In this document: positions 33,918 to 43,455 of the stretch, piece by piece
How positions within the stretch are numbered: the stretch's first letter is position 1
Layout of the letters: each line of letters opens with the position of its first letter
DNA from: Bacteroidota bacterium
Lineage (GTDB): Bacteria; Bacteroidota; Bacteroidia; Chitinophagales; BACL12
Direction: 5' to 3'
Assembly: GCA_016706255.1 (NCBI GenBank)
Contig: JADJJZ010000006.1
Span: forward strand, 1 to 64,000
Length of the DNA: 64,000 nt
Made by a program: the position numbers and the translations under genes
Notes under the pieces: model-generated
What the model saw: the letters and a program-made list of their open reading frames with translations, nothing else
Told to the model about the DNA's origin: nothing
The model's database searches: none

Positions 33918-34715
33918 TTATCTGCGCAGTTCAAACTCATCGCGGTCGTCGAGAAAGGGAAGGTTTTCCCGCACGCGGCTTAGGTTTTCGGCTGAAATTG
34001 TGTATTGAGTAACGGCTTCTTCACCCACTAATTCCAGCAAACGCTCACCCATTGGGTTAATTATGGCAGAATGCCCCGAGTGTGCAACGCCATTACCATC
34101 CTCCCCCACGCGGTTAACGCCGGCTACAAAACACTGGTTTTCAATTGCCCGGGCTATAAGTAGCTGCTGCCAGGCATAAATACGCCGATCAGGCCAGTTG
34201 GCCACATATATTAATAAATCGTAAGGGTGAGCTCCCAGTTCGGTGAATGGAGGTGATTGCCGGCTCCAAACAGGAAAACGTAAATCATAACAAATTAAGG
34301 GCAATACTTTCCAGTCATTTATTTCCGGAAATATTTTTCTGTTTCCTGATGTGAAATGTTTTTCTTCTCCGGCAAGCGAAAACAAATGACGTTTATCATA
34401 ATAATTTAATTCACCATCGGGTTGCATCCAGATTAAGCGATTAAAATATTTTCCATCTTCTTCAATAATTAAACTACCGGTTATAACCGCATCTTTTTTT
34501 AATGCATGATTGCGCATCCAGTTTACACTTTTTCCTTCCATAAAATCGGCAAATGTTTTCGATTGCATGGTGAAACCGGTGCTAAACATTTCGGGCAAAA
34601 TAATTAAATCGGTATTCGAAATTTTTTCGAACATCATATCGAAATGTTTAAAATTTAATTCCGGTTGCTCCCAGAATAATTTTGCCTGAATTAATGTTAC
34701 ATTTAAATCTTGCAT
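33918..34715 (-). CDS. Omega-amidase, YafV-like nitrilase family
   Basis: The protein has 265 residues of the nitrilase superfamily with the catalytic triad Glu42 (ILPEMFSTGF), Lys108 (YYDKRHLFSLAGEE) and Cys142 (LICYDLRFPVWSR). The FSTGF and KRHLFSLAGEE segments are those of YafV-type omega-amidases. These hydrolyse alpha-ketoglutaramate, the product of glutamine transamination, to alpha-ketoglutarate and ammonia. The start overlaps the end of the aminotransferase gene by 13 bases, so the two are translated together. This arrangement agrees with methionine salvage, where the aminotransferase uses glutamine to re-form methionine. Confidence 0.9.
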   Translation of the reverse strand: MQDLNVTLIQAKLFWEQPELNFKHFDMMFEKISNTDLIILPEMFSTGFTMQSKTFADFMEGKSVNWMRNHALKKDAVITGSLIIEEDGKYFNRLIWMQPDGELNYYDKRHLFSLAGEEKHFTSGNRKIFPEINDWKVLPLICYDLRFPVWSRQSPPFTELGAHPYDLLIYVANWPDRRIYAWQQLLIARAIENQCFVAGVNRVGEDGNGVAHSGHSAIINPMGERLLELVGEEAVTQYTISAENLSRVRENLPFLDDRDEFELRR

Positions 34716-35845
34716 AAAATTGAAGCTGCTTTTTCGAGTGTTTCATCTTGTTTGGCAAAACAAAAACGCAAAATTTTATCATTTGAACCCTGACGATAAA
34801 AAGGTGATAGTGGAATAGCTGCTACCTTATGTTGGATACAAAGCTCCTCAGCAAAATCCATATCCGATTTATCGCTGATGGCGGAATAATCTGCTAATTG
34901 AAAATAAGTTCCCGCAGCAGGTTTTATTTTAAATCTTGAACCCTTCATTAAATTATTAAACAAATTTCTTTTTTGTTCATAAAAGGCCTGCACCTTTAAA
35001 TATTCATTCGGGTCCTGCATAAATTCTGCTAATGCATGTTGAATAGGTGTATTTACAGAAAATACTTCAAACTGATGAACGGCTCTGATTTCCTTTGTAA
35101 TAAATTCAGGAGCTAAAATATATCCTATTTTCCAACCCGTGTTGTGATAAGTTTTTCCGAAAGAAAAAATTACAATACTGCGTTCACATAAATTCGGATA
35201 ATATAAAACACTTTCATGTCGCTTATTATCAAAAATGATATGTTCATATACCTCATCACTCAAAATAAAAATATCTTTTCCTGCAACAATTTTTTCTAAC
35301 TGCGCCATATCATCTTTGCTCAACACGCTGCCTGTTGGGTTATGTGGCGTGTTCAGCATAATCATTCGTGTTCGCTGTGACACACTTTTTTTAACGATCT
35401 CCCAGTCAATTTTATAATCCGGTGCATGCAATTCTACAGGAATAGGAACGCCGCCACTTAATCGAATTGCAGGTGCATAACTATCGTATGCCGGTTCAAA
35501 AATAATTACTTCTTCACCTTCACGAATAATTGCTGTTATGGTTGTATAAATTGCCTGTGTAGCACCCGCTGTTATAGTAACTTCTGTTTCCGGCGAATAA
35601 TTTCTACCATAAATTGTTGTTACTTTCTCCGCAATTTTTTCCCGCAAATTTAAAACACCCGGCATTGGTGCATACTGATTATTTCCGCGGCGCATTGCTG
35701 CATACACATTTTCAATTAATTTGACAGATGATAAAAAATCAGGAAATCCCTGAGCAAGATTAATTGCACCATGCTGATTTGCCAGGGCAGTCATTTTTGC
35801 GAAAATACTAATACCGCTATTCGGTAGCTTTGATTTTATTTGCAT
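34703..35845 (-). CDS. Class I aminotransferase, methionine/glutamine type (YbdL-like)
   Basis: The protein has 380 residues of fold-type I PLP enzymes. It has INLAQGFPDF at the N-terminus, NTPHNPTGSVLS with Asn169, LSDEVYEHI, and SFGKTYHNTGWKIGY with the PLP lysine Lys231. The AQGFPDF and GKTYHNTGWK segments fit the kynurenine aminotransferase/glutamine transaminase K group, of which E. coli YbdL prefers methionine. With the overlapping omega-amidase it probably converts 2-oxo-4-methylthiobutanoate to methionine using glutamine (MtnE-type role). No other methionine-salvage gene is nearby. Confidence 0.9.
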   Translation of the reverse strand: MQIKSKLPNSGISIFAKMTALANQHGAINLAQGFPDFLSSVKLIENVYAAMRRGNNQYAPMPGVLNLREKIAEKVTTIYGRNYSPETEVTITAGATQAIYTTITAIIREGEEVIIFEPAYDSYAPAIRLSGGVPIPVELHAPDYKIDWEIVKKSVSQRTRMIMLNTPHNPTGSVLSKDDMAQLEKIVAGKDIFILSDEVYEHIIFDNKRHESVLYYPNLCERSIVIFSFGKTYHNTGWKIGYILAPEFITKEIRAVHQFEVFSVNTPIQHALAEFMQDPNEYLKVQAFYEQKRNLFNNLMKGSRFKIKPAAGTYFQLADYSAISDKSDMDFAEELCIQHKVAAIPLSPFYRQGSNDKILRFCFAKQDETLEKAASILCKI

Positions 35846-36010
35846 GTCGGGATGGTCTGAAACTTTTATAATTCAGAAATAAAGGTAAATAAAATTTGTA
35901 CATTCAAATGCCGTACAAAAATTCTTTTTCAAAATAAATTGATAAAAAATATATAACTCGCTGAAGCAGATATTGCTATAAAACGTTTTTGTAATTTATT
36001 TCTTAGAAAA

Positions 36011-37090
36011 TCACAAAAAATCATCCAGTTCTTTACGTTTAATATCGGCAGTAATATCTTTTATTTCCTGCTCCTTGTCTTTTTTGCAAATTAATAATAC
36101 ATCGTCGCTGTCTACCACAATATAATCATCTAACCCCTGAATAACCACTAATTTATTATCCGGTGTCATAATCATATTATTGGCTGCATCGTAAATCATC
36201 ACATTATTACCCTTAACTGCATTACCATAATAATCTTTTCCGTAATTATCCCATAAACTTGCCCAGGTACCTAAGTCGCTCCAGCCTAATGCTGCAGGAA
36301 TTACAAAAACATTATCTGCTTTTTCCATTATGGCATAATCAATGGAAATGCTCGGACAAATACTATATGCTTTCTCCAACATTCTTTTTTCATCTTTGGT
36401 ATTAAATACTTTACGCGCAGCCCAAAATGCCTGATGAATGTCTTGTTGTAAATGATCAAAAGCTGTCATTATACTTTTTACATTCCATATAAAAATGCCG
36501 GAATTCCATAAAAAATCACCGCTTTTAATAAATGTTCGTGCCAACTCATAATCCGGTTTTTCGGTAAACGTTTTAACCTTATGAATATCGCGCTGAACTG
36601 TTCCTTCCTCAAATTGAATGTATCCGTATCCGGTGTCGGGGCGACTAGGTTTTATGCCCAGCGTCACCAAAACATCGTTTTTCTGTGTGTATTCCAATGC
36701 TTCCAGTACTACATACAAGAACTTTTCAGGGTTCAGCATGATGTGGTCGCTCGGAGCAATCACAATATTGGCATCCGGGTCAATACTGGCTATTTTGTGA
36801 CAGGCATAAGCAATGCACGGAGCGGTGTTTTTTCGCATCGGTTCTGCCAAAATCCGCGATGCGTCAACTTCCGGTAATTGCTCATTAATTAATGGAATAT
36901 ATTGTTCATTTGTTACAATGAAAATGTTATCTTTGTCAGCTATTTTTAAAAACCTGTTGTAGGTAGTTTGAATCAGCGTTTCGCCGGTGTTGAGAATATC
37001 CAAAAACTGTTTCGGTTTTTTTATTCTGCTTTCAGGCCAAAACCTGCTTCCGATACCTCCGGCCATTATAGCCACATAAACTTTACTCAT
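36011..37090 (-). CDS. manC: Mannose-1-phosphate guanylyltransferase
   Basis: The protein has 359 residues. The nucleotidyltransferase signature AIMAGGIGSRFWPESR is at residues 7-22 with KPKQFLDIL following, then LAEPMRKNTAPCIAYA, IAPSDHIML, GYGYIQF, FTEKPDYELA, and FLWNSGIFIWN. This is the short (type without a phosphomannose isomerase domain) form. It makes GDP-mannose for glycoproteins, capsule or exopolysaccharide. It is divergent from recQ and stands alone. A TATATTTG box 124 bases upstream of the start gives a possible long leader, unlike the leaderless pattern elsewhere in the window. Confidence 0.95.
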   Translation of the reverse strand: MSKVYVAIMAGGIGSRFWPESRIKKPKQFLDILNTGETLIQTTYNRFLKIADKDNIFIVTNEQYIPLINEQLPEVDASRILAEPMRKNTAPCIAYACHKIASIDPDANIVIAPSDHIMLNPEKFLYVVLEALEYTQKNDVLVTLGIKPSRPDTGYGYIQFEEGTVQRDIHKVKTFTEKPDYELARTFIKSGDFLWNSGIFIWNVKSIMTAFDHLQQDIHQAFWAARKVFNTKDEKRMLEKAYSICPSISIDYAIMEKADNVFVIPAALGWSDLGTWASLWDNYGKDYYGNAVKGNNVMIYDAANNMIMTPDNKLVVIQGLDDYIVVDSDDVLLICKKDKEQEIKDITADIKRKELDDFL

Positions 37091-37213
37091 TGAAGCGGAT
37101 GATAAATTTCTACTAAGAGAAAACTGTTTTATAAAATTTTATTATATTTAGAAGACGATTCTAATGTCGGAAAAGTTTTCGGCAAGCTGGTATATTGCCA
37201 CCACTTTACGGCG

Positions 37214-37246
37214 CAAATATACCTTAAAAGACATTGAAAAAAACAA
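37214..37246 (-). promoter_or_regulatory. Possible promoter of manC
   Basis: On the minus strand TATATTTG (plus 37214-37221) matches the -7 consensus; TTG (plus 37244-37246) lies 22 bases upstream, slightly long. It would give a leader of roughly 115-120 bases. Confidence 0.45.
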
Positions 37247-37254
37247 ATTGAGCG

Positions 37255-39453
37255 ATGGAAGTATCTAATATGACTGTGAAGGAAGCATTGAAGGAGTTTT
37301 TTGGTTTCGACTCATTTAAAGGAAATCAGGAGCAGATAATTGAAAGTTTGTTAAGAGGGCAGGACACTTTTGTAATCATGCCCACCGGAGGAGGCAAATC
37401 GCTGTGTTATCAGCTGCCGGCAATGATGCTGGAAGGCACTGCTATCATTGTGTCGCCACTTATAGCACTGATGAAAAATCAGGTGGATTTGGTGCGCGGA
37501 TACAGCAGTAATAACGATATCGCCCACTTTTTAAATTCTTCCCTAAACAGGCAGCAAATTAAAAAAGTGAAGCAGGATATCACCGAAGGACGGACAAAAA
37601 TGTTGTACGTTGCTCCGGAAACCTTACGAAAAGAAGAAAATATTGAGTTTTTTAAAGGGATAAAAGTTTCCTTCGTTGGAGTAGATGAAGCGCACTGTAT
37701 TTCAGAATGGGGACACGATTTCCGACCTGAATACCGTCAGATTCATACGATGATTGAAACAATCAACGACGATATTCCTATTATCGCCCTCACGGCAACC
37801 GCTACGCCTAAGGTACAAAGCGATATTAAAAAGAATCTTGGCCTCGAAAACCCTAACGTTTTCATGTCGAGTTTCAATCGCCCCAACCTTTACTACGAAA
37901 TCCGCCCAAAACGCAGCAGAGAATACGCTATCAAACAGATAGTGAAATATATCAAAGAAAATCCGCGCAAATCGGGTATTGTGTATTGCCTTAACCGGAA
38001 ATCTACCGAAGATATTGCTAAAGTGCTGAATATCAACGGAATACGCGCAGGTGCTTACCATGCCGGTATGGACGCTCAAACCCGTCCGGAAGTGCAGGAT
38101 AGGTTTTTGATGGAAGATTATCAGGTGATTGTTGCCACCATTGCCTTCGGAATGGGTATTGATAAGCCGGATGTACGTTTTGTTATCCACTTCGACATCC
38201 CTAAATCAATCGAAAACTACTACCAGGAAACAGGTCGTGCCGGTCGCGACGGGCTGGAAGGACGCTGTATTGCGTTTTATAGCTATAAAGACATTGAAAA
38301 ACTGGAAAAATTCATGCGCGATAAGCCATTAGCAGAACGTGAAATGGGTGCCCAGTTGCTTGCTGAAACTGCTGCTTATGCCGAAGCAAGCGTTTGCCGC
38401 CGCCGATTCTTGTTGTTTTATTTTGGGGAAGAATATGATCGCGATAACTGCGGCAGTTGCGATAATTGTTTGAAACCTAAAGAAAAAATTGAAGGAAGAG
38501 ATTATGTGCAGAATGCTTTGCGCGTTGTCGATTTCGTGAATGAAAATCATCATATTCCTTATTTGGTAGATTTACTTACCGGTAAAAAAACAACCGAAAA
38601 CCAAAATTATCGTCACGATAAAATTGAATTATTTGGTGTTGGAAAAGAAAAAGATGATCATTTCTGGAACTCAATTTTACGTCAGTGTTTGTTAAATGAA
38701 TTTGTTTATAAGGATATTGAACAATACGGTATCATTAAACTTACCGAAAAAGGCAGAACATTTATCGAAAAACCGAAATCGGTAATGATTTCGTTGAATC
38801 ACGATTTTGAAGCAGATACTACCGATGTGGATATGGAAAATAACGCGAGCAAAAGCGTTCTTGATCCAATCCTGATGGATATGCTCACCAAACTGCGTGA
38901 CAAAATTGCGAAGGACGCAAAAATGCCGCCTTATGTAATTTATTCCGAAAATTCGCTGGAAGAAATGGCAACCATGTATCCTACTACAATGGATGAAATT
39001 GTTAAAATTTCAGGCGTTAGCAAAGGAAAGGCAGATAAATACGGAAAACAATTTATCGACCTTATTGCGGAATATGTAGAAGAAAACGAAATTGAAAAAC
39101 CATCTGAATTTGTAATGAAACAGGTGGTAAATAAATCGGCGCATAAAGTAAAAATTATTCAATTCATCGATAAAAAAATGCCACTGCCTGATATTGCAAA
39201 AAATATCGGATTAAATTTCCCGGATTTTATTGATGAAATTGAAACTATTGTAACATCAGGAACTAAACTAAGCTTAAATTATTATCTCGACGATTTAATA
39301 GAACAGGATTTACAGGATGAAGTACATGACTATTTCCTTGAAATGTCCAGCCCTGATTTAAAAACTGCTTTCAACGATTTAAAAGATGAAGGATTAAGTT
39401 TTGAAGAATTACGCCTGTTGCACATTAAATTTATGTCAGAAATGGCGAATTAA
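37255..39453 (+). CDS. recQ: RecQ family ATP-dependent DNA helicase
   Basis: The protein has 732 residues. Helicase motifs are MPTGGGKSLCYQLP (Walker A, Lys48), VDEAHCISEWGHDFRPEYR (DEAH at 144-147), LTATATPKV, and the HRD-type GRAGRDG motif. The zinc-binding cysteines of RecQ follow (CRRRFLLFYF, CGSCDNC), then the RQC winged helix (FWNSILRQCLLNEFVYKD) and an HRDC domain around residues 545-610. About 110 extra C-terminal residues form a helix-turn-helix-type tail, as in other Bacteroidota RecQ. It unwinds 3'-5' during recombination repair. scpA follows 37 bases later on the same strand. Confidence 0.96.
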   Translation: MEVSNMTVKEALKEFFGFDSFKGNQEQIIESLLRGQDTFVIMPTGGGKSLCYQLPAMMLEGTAIIVSPLIALMKNQVDLVRGYSSNNDIAHFLNSSLNRQQIKKVKQDITEGRTKMLYVAPETLRKEENIEFFKGIKVSFVGVDEAHCISEWGHDFRPEYRQIHTMIETINDDIPIIALTATATPKVQSDIKKNLGLENPNVFMSSFNRPNLYYEIRPKRSREYAIKQIVKYIKENPRKSGIVYCLNRKSTEDIAKVLNINGIRAGAYHAGMDAQTRPEVQDRFLMEDYQVIVATIAFGMGIDKPDVRFVIHFDIPKSIENYYQETGRAGRDGLEGRCIAFYSYKDIEKLEKFMRDKPLAEREMGAQLLAETAAYAEASVCRRRFLLFYFGEEYDRDNCGSCDNCLKPKEKIEGRDYVQNALRVVDFVNENHHIPYLVDLLTGKKTTENQNYRHDKIELFGVGKEKDDHFWNSILRQCLLNEFVYKDIEQYGIIKLTEKGRTFIEKPKSVMISLNHDFEADTTDVDMENNASKSVLDPILMDMLTKLRDKIAKDAKMPPYVIYSENSLEEMATMYPTTMDEIVKISGVSKGKADKYGKQFIDLIAEYVEENEIEKPSEFVMKQVVNKSAHKVKIIQFIDKKMPLPDIAKNIGLNFPDFIDEIETIVTSGTKLSLNYYLDDLIEQDLQDEVHDYFLEMSSPDLKTAFNDLKDEGLSFEELRLLHIKFMSEMAN

Positions 39454-39490
39454 TTTGTTATACAGTAAGTTTGTATCATTATTTTAAGCA

Positions 39491-40243
39491 ATGCAGGACC
39501 AACAAACATTCGAAATAAAGCTGCCTCAATTTGAGGGGCCATTTGATTTGTTATTATTTTTTATTGAAAGAGATGAACTTGATATTCATGATATTCCGAT
39601 TTCTATAATAACAAAAGATTTTCTCGACTATATTCATTCAATGACGCAATTAAATATTGAAGTAGCCAGCGATTTCATTCTGGTTGCAGCAACATTAATG
39701 CGTATTAAAGCAAAAATGCTCCTGCCTCGCAAAGAGTTGGATGAATTTGGTAACGAAATTGACCCACGTAAAGAACTTGTTGACCGACTGCTTGAATACA
39801 AACGGTATAAAGAAGTTATTACCGACCTTTCTTCACTTGAAGATGGCCGTCAGTTGAAAATTCAACGTGGCAATATCACTATGGAACATGAGTTGCTTGC
39901 TAAAAAACACAGCAATGAAATGGAACTCAGCAGTATAAATTTATTTGTACTGTTAAAAGTTTTCCAGAAGGTAATGGACCGGTTTAATAACCAGCCTACG
40001 GTTAAAGAACACGTTGTGTTTTCTTACAACTACTCTATTGAAGAGGAAAGTTTTGGCGTTTATGCTTATTGTAAAGGCAAAAAAAATGTTCCTTTTGGAG
40101 AAGTATTTACCAGTTGTAAAGACCGTTATCAGGCAGTTTTCCGTTTTTTAAGTGTGCTCGATTTAATTGCACAACAAAAACTTACATTACTGGTTGGTGA
40201 AGGTCCAAATAATTTCTGGTTGACATCCGACAACGAAAATTAA
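39491..40243 (+). CDS. scpA: Segregation and condensation protein A
   Basis: The protein has 250 residues. It begins FEIKLPQFEGPFDLLLFFIERDELDIHDIPISIITKDFL and continues VASDFILVAATLMRIKAKMLLP, the conserved N-terminal ScpA region that binds SMC. The C-terminal part is the winged helix ending FLSVLDLIAQQKLTLL. ScpA is the kleisin that closes the SMC-ScpAB ring for chromosome condensation and segregation. scpB is not adjacent. It lies directly downstream of recQ and ends at a bidirectional terminator, so recQ-scpA are probably one transcript. Confidence 0.95.
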   Translation: MQDQQTFEIKLPQFEGPFDLLLFFIERDELDIHDIPISIITKDFLDYIHSMTQLNIEVASDFILVAATLMRIKAKMLLPRKELDEFGNEIDPRKELVDRLLEYKRYKEVITDLSSLEDGRQLKIQRGNITMEHELLAKKHSNEMELSSINLFVLLKVFQKVMDRFNNQPTVKEHVVFSYNYSIEEESFGVYAYCKGKKNVPFGEVFTSCKDRYQAVFRFLSVLDLIAQQKLTLLVGEGPNNFWLTSDNEN

Positions 40244-40263
40244 ATTTTTAATAAAATAAAAAA

Positions 40264-40300
40264 AAGGCCGGACGCTTAATTGCATCCGGCCTTCGTTTTT
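40264..40300. terminator. Bidirectional terminator between scpA and the small lipoprotein gene
   Basis: AAGGCCGGA pairs with TCCGGCCTT around a 12-base loop. A runs precede it and TTTTT follows, so it can act on both converging transcripts. Confidence 0.85.
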
Positions 40301-40307
40301 GTAAAAC

Positions 40308-40739
40308 TTATTGTACTGTAATTGTTAAACTAATTTGTCCGGTTAACCCATCGCGATTGGTAATAGTAAAAGTGTATTTTTCTGTATCACCTACTGTGGC
40401 TCCTGCAGTTGTGCTGAAATCATAATCGTAATCATCTTCATTTGCATCCGGCACATCAATATCGTAAACAGAAGTACCTGCGCCACCATTTACAGATTTG
40501 GTGATATTAAAATGCGTTAATACATCTTCACTTTCTTCTTCAGAATCTGCTTTTGCAGCTTCAATTCCAATTAAAATTGCACTGCCGGAAGTGGCATTTG
40601 CATTTGCCGATGTATAACCTGCACCCGTTTTAAAACTGATAGTTGGTGGTTCCATTTCATCCTCTTTGTTGCAAGATGTAAATGTGATTGCTAATCCACA
40701 AATTAGCATAAATGTTAATGCCTGAAATTGTTTTTTCAT
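40308..40739 (-). CDS. Small lipoprotein downstream of TonB receptor
   Basis: The protein has 143 residues. A lipoprotein signal peptide ends FTSC (Cys23), followed by an acidic linker NKEDEMEPP. The rest has the beta-strand pattern of an Ig-like domain: ISFKTGAGYTSANANATSGSAILIGIEAAKADS and TTAGATVGDTEKYTFTITNRDGLTGQISLTITVQ. It starts 1 base after the TonB receptor stop, so it is translationally coupled to it. It may be a surface-exposed accessory that captures the receptor substrate (inference). The substrate is unknown. Confidence 0.75.
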   Translation of the reverse strand: MKKQFQALTFMLICGLAITFTSCNKEDEMEPPTISFKTGAGYTSANANATSGSAILIGIEAAKADSEEESEDVLTHFNITKSVNGGAGTSVYDIDVPDANEDDYDYDFSTTAGATVGDTEKYTFTITNRDGLTGQISLTITVQ

Positions 40740-40740
40740 T

Positions 40741-42775
40741 TTAGTTACTTTTAATTTGTTTGGAAAAAATTATTTTAATATTTAATACGAGATTTAAGCC
40801 AATATTTTTATAACCTAAATCTTTAAAGCGGGATAAATGATCAACATAAACGGTGTTGAGTAAATTGTTTCCTGCAAGGCTGATTTCAACAGGGAAATAT
40901 GCAATATGTAAAACCAGTCCTGCTCCTGCATTTAGTAATACATATTCAGGTGTAGATGATTCGTAAGCTGCAGTATTATACTGTCCGAAAACAAAATCGC
41001 TGTTTACAAAAGCATAAATGTTTTCTGCAGATTTAAATTGCGGGACAGTATATTTCAATTCCGGTGTTAATTTATTTGCCGGAATAAAAGGCAAATTGGA
41101 GCCATCTGCTTTAATTCCTTGCATCGCAGAGTATGCAATTCGAGCAGTAGCATTTTTAATTACAGAAGGTGCACAACTTATCTCAACTTCAAAACCGGAT
41201 AAATTTGCAGTTTGTTGTTTATAACGATAAATCGGAAATCCAAACCACTCTTCACCTGTTGGTTCAATATAAATGTAATCGATAAAATGATTATAAAATA
41301 CACCTGCATATCCTTGTAAAATATCGCCGTTATAATCAATACTTACTTCGGAATTGATATTTTTTTCATTTTTTAATGTTGGATCACCAATATCATAAGT
41401 AAATACACCTTCATGTAAACCGTTAGATGAAAGTTCAGCAAGATTCGGACTGCGAACACCGGTGCTGATATTCGTTTTAAGATTCCATTTTTGCGATGGA
41501 AAATAACTCCAACCGGCAAGTCCTGTTACAAACGGACGGTAAATAGTAAATGGGTCAATATCCTTATCGGGTGTGTTAACTCCCGGTGTAAGCAATGTTT
41601 TAATATAGCGCAAACCACCACCGCCGCCAATTTCAAACACAGATTTAGTATAATGAAATTTCAAATATCCTGAACCACTGCTTTCCGCCAACCAGGCGTC
41701 GGGTACAATTCTTTTTTTACCATAATTCGCATTTTGTTCCACACTTGAAATATTTGCAAATGCGAAATCCAAATGCGGATTAATTGTTTTCAACCACCTG
41801 AATGTGTACTCACCTGTTAGCAGATGCATATTTAAACTGATGGCACCACCACCTTCATCTTCCATTCTTAAATTCGATTGTACACCAACATTTAATTTAA
41901 TAGTTGAGTTAGGTAAATACAATGTATTTTGTGAACTACCAAGATTTAACATAACAACATGATGTGGCCCCGGAAAAATTACGCGCCCAACGAGCATCAG
42001 GTTCTTCAAAAAAATCGGTGATATCGCTAAAAATAAATCCATAATGATTAAACGAAAAGTGATAATTATTTTCACTCGTCCAATTTTTTTTATTAAAACC
42101 ATAAGTGCCTTTTAAATAATAACCGTCGAAGCGACTATTCAAAACACGTGTGCCACTACCATCAGCATAATCGGCATTATTTTCAGCACCAATTCTGATG
42201 CGCATCCAGTTATTGCCATAATTTGCTTTGTAACCGAATTGCATCATTCCACCCAGGGTATTTGAATTTATTTTAATTCCATAATCAGTTTGCGCAGTAT
42301 GTAGTTCTGGTTTTGCTTCTTCTATTATGTTGATCACACCCGCAACAGCTTCTGTTCCATGTAAAATGGAATATGGGCCTTTTATTAATTCAACTCTGTC
42401 AATACCTATTTCACTTAATCCCAATCCATGTTCATCTTGCCATTGCTGATTATCAAAACGCAATCCGGAAACCAATACTAAAACCCTGTTGCCATATAAT
42501 CCTCGTATTACAGGTTTCGAGATGGCAATGCCGGTTGACAGCTGACTAACACCCGGTATTTTAGCAAGTGCATCGCTAAGGTTAAATGCGCCGCTTTGCG
42601 ATATTTGTTTCAGCGTAATGGGCTGTATTTGAATACTGGTTTGTGTTGCAGATTCATCCTGAAACGAGGTGACAATTACCGGTAATAATTTTACCGTATC
42701 AACCTGTGCACGAATAATTCCGGTTAACAATAAACACATACTCAGTATCCAACATTTATTAAATGATGAATACAT
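40741..42775 (-). pseudogene. TonB-dependent outer-membrane receptor, split by a frameshift
   Basis: The first frame begins at ATG 42775 with a signal peptide (ending IIRAQ) and a complete plug domain: LSDALAKIPGVSQL, VIRGLYGNRVLVLVSGLRFDNQQW, RVELIKGPYSILHGTEAVAGVINII. It runs to ARWARNFSGA and then loses sense. The barrel continues in another frame (GPHHVVMLNLGSS ... GVQSNLRMEDEGGG ... LAGNNLLNTVYVDHLSRFKDLGYKNIGLNLVLN). A single extra base in the four-C run at 41968-41971 (GGGG on the gene strand) explains the break; removing it gives 677 residues. A lipoprotein gene follows after 1 base and a TM-anchored protein gene lies upstream. The substrate is not readable. Confidence 0.88.
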
Positions 42776-42826
42776 GAACAAAAATTAATAATTAGAAAAA
42801 TTGACTGTTGAATTTAAACAACTTGT

Positions 42827-43345
42827 TTAAGCAGCAATTTTATTAGGTGGCGGGGTAATTACCTCGGTATGTAGTTGACTTATATAATAATCCGATTGTA
42901 TTACCCGTAATTCCGGCTGAATAATAATACCGGTAATTACTTCATCTTGCATATCCTGAACAAAAGGAAAAAATGGAAATACTTTTGTAGTAAGATGTTG
43001 TTTGTTTTTTTCTTCCATTGCATGCACTAAAGCATTTTCTGCTTTATCGTTTATCGCATATAATGTGATATTATCACCATGTTGAACAGTTGCGTAGATA
43101 TCATAATGTATTCCGTTAATTTTAATTTCGAATACTTGCTTACTGATATAATCTTTAGGTAACTTTTTAAACGACTTGAGTGATAAATTGAGCACCTCAG
43201 GGTTTAATTTTCCCATTGCAAATTCATCTTCACGATTGGCGGCTCGAGCGCGCACAAAATGGTGACCAGCAATAAAGGTTAACCCACTGCCTGCAAAAAG
43301 CAATACGAATAAAAATAATATCGAAAAAGTCCGCCTGAAAAGCAT
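42827..43345 (-). CDS. Membrane-anchored periplasmic protein of unknown function
   Basis: The protein has 172 residues from the ATG at 43345; the preceding TTG adds only Met. One N-terminal hydrophobic segment (about residues 7-26) contains a following HH pair (GHHFVRA). The remaining part has charged, mixed alpha/beta character (FKKLPKDYISKQVFEIKINGIHYDIYATVQ) and ends TPPPNKIAA. It lies 51 bases upstream of the TonB receptor and is probably cotranscribed. The layout (short TM, PP-rich end, next to a TonB receptor) is reminiscent of small accessory proteins of metal-uptake loci, but I cannot assign a family. Confidence 0.6.
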   Translation of the reverse strand: MLFRRTFSILFLFVLLFAGSGLTFIAGHHFVRARAANREDEFAMGKLNPEVLNLSLKSFKKLPKDYISKQVFEIKINGIHYDIYATVQHGDNITLYAINDKAENALVHAMEEKNKQHLTTKVFPFFPFVQDMQDEVITGIIIQPELRVIQSDYYISQLHTEVITPPPNKIAA

Positions 43346-43352
43346 CAATTAA

Positions 43353-43360
43353 CAAAAGTA
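43353..43360 (-). promoter_or_regulatory. Putative -7 box of the TonB locus
   Basis: The minus strand reads TACTTTTG, an exact TAnnTTTG match, ending 7 bases before the ATG at 43345. No good -33 TTG is visible at the usual distance. Confidence 0.45.
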
Positions 43361-43455
43361 AGTCGCTTCCGCCAATAAACTTACACGTTTTGTCACAAAA
43401 TTGTAAGATTTTTAATTCAAATTATGCTAAAAACTTCGCCGTCAAAGAGTTAACG

